64,000 bases of DNA from Pelagomonas calceolata (taxonomy: Eukaryota > Sar > Pelagophyceae > Pelagomonadales > Pelagomonadaceae): positions 3,410,001 through 3,474,000 of the forward strand of contig CAKKNE010000004.1 of assembly GCA_918797485.1 (NCBI GenBank), read 5' to 3'. The translations under genes and the position numbers were made by a program. Position 1 is the stretch's first letter; each line of letters opens with the position of its first letter. Below, one piece after another: positions 62,024 through 64,000 of this stretch. The notes below the pieces were generated by a model, which made no database searches, was not told the origin of the DNA, and was given only the letters and a program-made list of their open reading frames with translations.

Positions 62024-62080
62024 GCCTCCGAATCGCGCCGATCCACGTAGCGAGAAATAGGGATGTTTCAGTACAGATAC

Positions 62081-63016
62081 TTAAGCCCGTCGCCAACCCG
62101 GCGGCTCCTCGCCGCGGCCCGCGGGCGGTCCGTAGGTCCGCTTCCAGAGCGCCCGCGCCCCGGCGGGCGTGAGCGAGACGTTCCGCGCGCGGAGGTCGCG
62201 CGCGAATCGCCGGCTGACGAATATGAGGTCGTACGTGCAGTCCGCCGTCACCTCGCCGGGCCGGCACGGCGGCGGCGAGACGTCGTATTTGACGTCGAGG
62301 TGGTACCATCGCGCCATCAGCGCGACGAGCGCCGCCGTGTCGTTTTTGGCGGCGCCCTCGACGCTCTCGACCTGGACGACGTCGGCGGGCGTCGCGGCCC
62401 AGTCGACGGACCGGAGCACCTCGAGCTCGGCGCCCTCGACGTCGACGCTCACGTAGTCGAGGCGTTCGACGCGGCGCTCCCGCATCAGCCCCGCGACCGT
62501 GTAGCAGGCGACGCTCGTCTCGCGCGCGACCTTGCCGCGGTGGCGCATCGCCTCGAGCCGCGCGGGGTCCATGTCGTCCGCGAAGCCTGAGAAGCCGCCC
62601 TTCTTCGAGAAGACGAAGCGCCGCGCGCCGGCGCGCGCCGCGACCGCGCCGTGGTAGTTCCAGCACCCGGGTCGGTTCCGCACGAGCCGGTGGAACTCGT
62701 CCGTCGGCTCGACGCAGAATCCCCGCCAGCCGCGCTGCTCGAACGCGTAGCTGTTCGAGTGGGCGACGCCGTCGCGGGCGCCGAATTCCAGGTAGACGCC
62801 CGGCCCGGGCCGGTGCCGGAAGAACCGCTCGTAGACGTACAAATCTTGGCCGGCCTGGGACCGGAAGCGACCGCCGGGCCCGAGCGCGACGACCTTCGTT
62901 GCCGGGCCGACGCCGACCGGCGCGCGCATGGCGGTGGAGCACAGGATCACGATAGCTATGACCGGAAGGACGAAACAGAGCCTGCGCCAAGCAGAGGGGC
63001 TGCCTATCGTCGGCAT
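62081..63016 (-). CDS. FkbM-type methyltransferase, membrane anchored (second)
   Basis: Starting at the Met at 63016 gives 311 residues: MPTIGSPSAWRRLCFVLPVI followed by AIVILCSTAMRAP, a signal anchor. The FkbM domain reads QDLYVYERFF, VYLEFGARDGVAHSNSYAFE (motif I), GFCVEPTDEFHRLV (motif II) and RLDYVSVDVEGAELEVLRS, the family hallmark, with YDLIFVSRRF near the end. It differs from the 56742 gene outside these blocks, so the two are old paralogues. A longer frame upstream to 63646 overlaps the opposite gene and lacks conservation signs. Converges on the DUF6492 gene with 57 bp between stops. Confidence 0.85.
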   Translation of the reverse strand: MPTIGSPSAWRRLCFVLPVIAIVILCSTAMRAPVGVGPATKVVALGPGGRFRSQAGQDLYVYERFFRHRPGPGVYLEFGARDGVAHSNSYAFEQRGWRGFCVEPTDEFHRLVRNRPGCWNYHGAVAARAGARRFVFSKKGGFSGFADDMDPARLEAMRHRGKVARETSVACYTVAGLMRERRVERLDYVSVDVEGAELEVLRSVDWAATPADVVQVESVEGAAKNDTAALVALMARWYHLDVKYDVSPPPCRPGEVTADCTYDLIFVSRRFARDLRARNVSLTPAGARALWKRTYGPPAGRGEEPPGWRRA

Positions 63017-63383
63017 CAATCCGTCTTCAGCCCGCTGCCCCCTGGACCAGCTGCGTACACGCAATGTGATCTCAAATCTGATCTCGGCCCGCTGCCCCCC
63101 TGGACCAGCTGCGTACACGCAATGTTCAGAGAGTGAGGTATAGAGGTATAGAGCTGAGGTACCTGAAGATAGAGTGAGTTTACGCGGGTTTTTATAGATT
63201 GAATCCGACCAATCGGGATACGGGTCCAGCACGCCGGGGCGCGGCCGGGTACGTTTGATTACAAGCGGGCAAAACCCGAACCGGCTGCTGCCATCTCGAT
63301 CTCGACCTGAGAGCAAAATCGAGAACCCGAATGGCTTTGTGATCGCTGCCCCTCGTGGGGCATTGCGTGCATCGCGCAGGACG
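63017..63383. other. Divergent region with a 38-bp tandem repeat
   Basis: 367 bp between divergent starts. A segment GCCCGCTGCCCCCTGGACC followed by AGCTGCGTACACGCAATGT occurs at about 63028-63065 and again at 63088-63126 with one inserted C, the unit being about 60 bp including its spacer (GATCTCA repeated). No CTAG palindrome. Confidence 0.55.
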
Positions 63384-64000
63384 ATGCGGTTGTTGTTGAT
63401 GGCGTGGTGGGTCGCGAGGCCCGTCGCCTCGGCAGCGACGGCGTGCCTGTACGCGCACGGCGACGCGTCGCGCCGGCCGCGCACCTGCGTCGACGTGCGC
63501 GCCCTCTCGCGCCAATCGCCCGCACGCTGCGCGACGCGGTCGCTGCGGCACCAGGTCTGCGCGCACGCGGACGGCGAGCTGGTGCAGCCGTTCTTCGTCC
63601 ACGCGGCGACGGCGGGGGGAAACGCGTCGAGTCCGGGCCCTCCCACCGAGTACGTCGTCGAACACGGCGTCTGCCGCGCGGCCGCGCGCGGCGCGGCCGA
63701 CGCCGTGGGCGCGGCGGCGGGGGCGCACGAGTGCGCCGCCCGGTGCGCGGCGCGGCTCCTCGCCGCCGGATGTCGCGCCTGGAGCTTCGCGAACCGCAGC
63801 TGCGCACTCTTCTACGACCGCGGCGCGCCGCGAAGCGTCGAGAGGAGCCACGACGCGCGCTGCGCGAGCGGCGAGGTCGACGCTCCCGTCCGCGTCGTCC
63901 GCGACGCCGTCGTGTCGCACTACGGGACGCACGTCTGCCCCTGCCGCGACCTCGGCGCGCCGTGCGTCGTCACGACGCTCGCGTGCGGCGCGGACGCCGA
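63384..64000 (+). CDS. Partial secreted Cys-rich (PAN/Apple-like) protein, runs off the window
   Basis: An open frame from ATG 63384 to the right edge with no stop, 205 residues so far. The start MRLLLMAWWVARPVASAATA resembles a signal peptide. Cysteines are spaced as in extracellular domains; HECAARCAARLLAAGCRAWS followed by FANRSCALFYDRG is the C-x3-C...C-x-x-(W/F)-x-F....C-x-L-F pattern of PAN/Apple modules, which bind proteins or sugars. Later CPCRDLGAPCVV adds more. Long antisense frames across this region (62081-63646 extension, 63192-63932, 63259-63807) are shadows of it. The C-terminus and any catalytic domain lie outside the window. Confidence 0.65.
   Translation, partial: MRLLLMAWWVARPVASAATACLYAHGDASRRPRTCVDVRALSRQSPARCATRSLRHQVCAHADGELVQPFFVHAATAGGNASSPGPPTEYVVEHGVCRAAARGAADAVGAAAGAHECAARCAARLLAAGCRAWSFANRSCALFYDRGAPRSVERSHDARCASGEVDAPVRVVRDAVVSHYGTHVCPCRDLGAPCVVTTLACGADA

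Noticed and set aside
63017-63932. Long minus-strand frames upstream of the second FkbM gene
   Set aside because: They lie antisense to the open plus-strand frame from 63384, which has a signal peptide and a PAN-like Cys pattern; the FkbM leader starts cleanly at 63016.
1-64000. CRISPR arrays, rRNA genes, prokaryotic operons
   Set aside because: No regularly spaced repeats, rRNA signatures or ribosome-binding-site-led gene runs were seen; the content is eukaryotic nuclear.

Overview
The window looks like a compact, GC-rich nuclear genome from a photosynthetic stramenopile. Three observations suggest this: eukaryotic families throughout (eL22, nucleolin, AVL9, kish, TMEM216, TPPP/p25-alpha); several N-termini of the signal peptide plus transit peptide type used for secondary plastids (the 3995 gene reads TVQA-FQTP at its predicted cleavage point); and short introns with the terminal repeats and target-site duplications of introner elements. 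Introner elements of this kind have been described in the pelagophyte Aureococcus and in Micromonas, so a pelagophyte is my best guess. The species itself is inference.

I count 48 protein-coding genes, the last running off the right edge. Most have one exon. Eight appear spliced, with introns of about 47 to 210 nt placed by reading-frame continuity. Gene order often alternates minus/plus, so convergent gene ends lie 23-130 bp apart while divergent starts share 150-500 bp. No rRNA, tRNA, CRISPR array or intact autonomous transposon was seen.

Layout. 0-9.4 kb: ARL16, a large SET/RAMA-like chromatin protein, two plastid-type proteins, eL22, a hydroxylase-dehydrogenase fusion and a glycosyltransferase. 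9.8-16.8 kb: secretory proteins (TBL-type acetyltransferase, glycosyltransferase, stalked SGNH hydrolase, methyltransferase). 17-25 kb: nucleolin, FIST protein, FMN hydroxyacid dehydrogenase, BTB protein. 25-37 kb: TPPP, GBP-like GTPase, AVL9, MFS carrier, DDI1-like protease, RRM protein, a proteasome-alpha-like protein with a signal peptide. 37-48.6 kb: F-box/cytochrome b5 and F-box/actin-like fusions, EEP phosphatase, HIS6, SDR, TPR, a PDK-type kinase carrying an EF-hand, kish, PDZ, RIIa. 48.6-50.4 kb: a gene-poor, AT-richer stretch. 50.4-64 kb: LYR protein, TMEM216, an inverted pair of paralogues, a ShKT/aldo-keto reductase fusion, then a cluster of glycan and FkbM-type enzymes.

Two genome-scale patterns stand out. 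First, about 16 copies of a roughly 24-nt palindrome-flanked motif (CTAG, then TGTCTTACAnnnCG, then CTAG) sit between genes, nearly all 55-250 bp upstream of start codons and usually in the shared space of divergent pairs. This looks like a recurring promoter element. Second, introner-type introns with 14-nt terminal inverted repeats (CTGTGTGGAAATCA) occur in four genes, in both orientations, with 8-bp duplications of graded decay. A piece of the same element is read in-frame as protein in a fifth gene.

Functional themes are extracellular or Golgi glycan chemistry (about nine genes), plastid proteins, and genes whose relatives serve cilia (ARL16, TMEM216, RIIa, TPPP), which suggests a flagellated stage or a flagellated ancestor.
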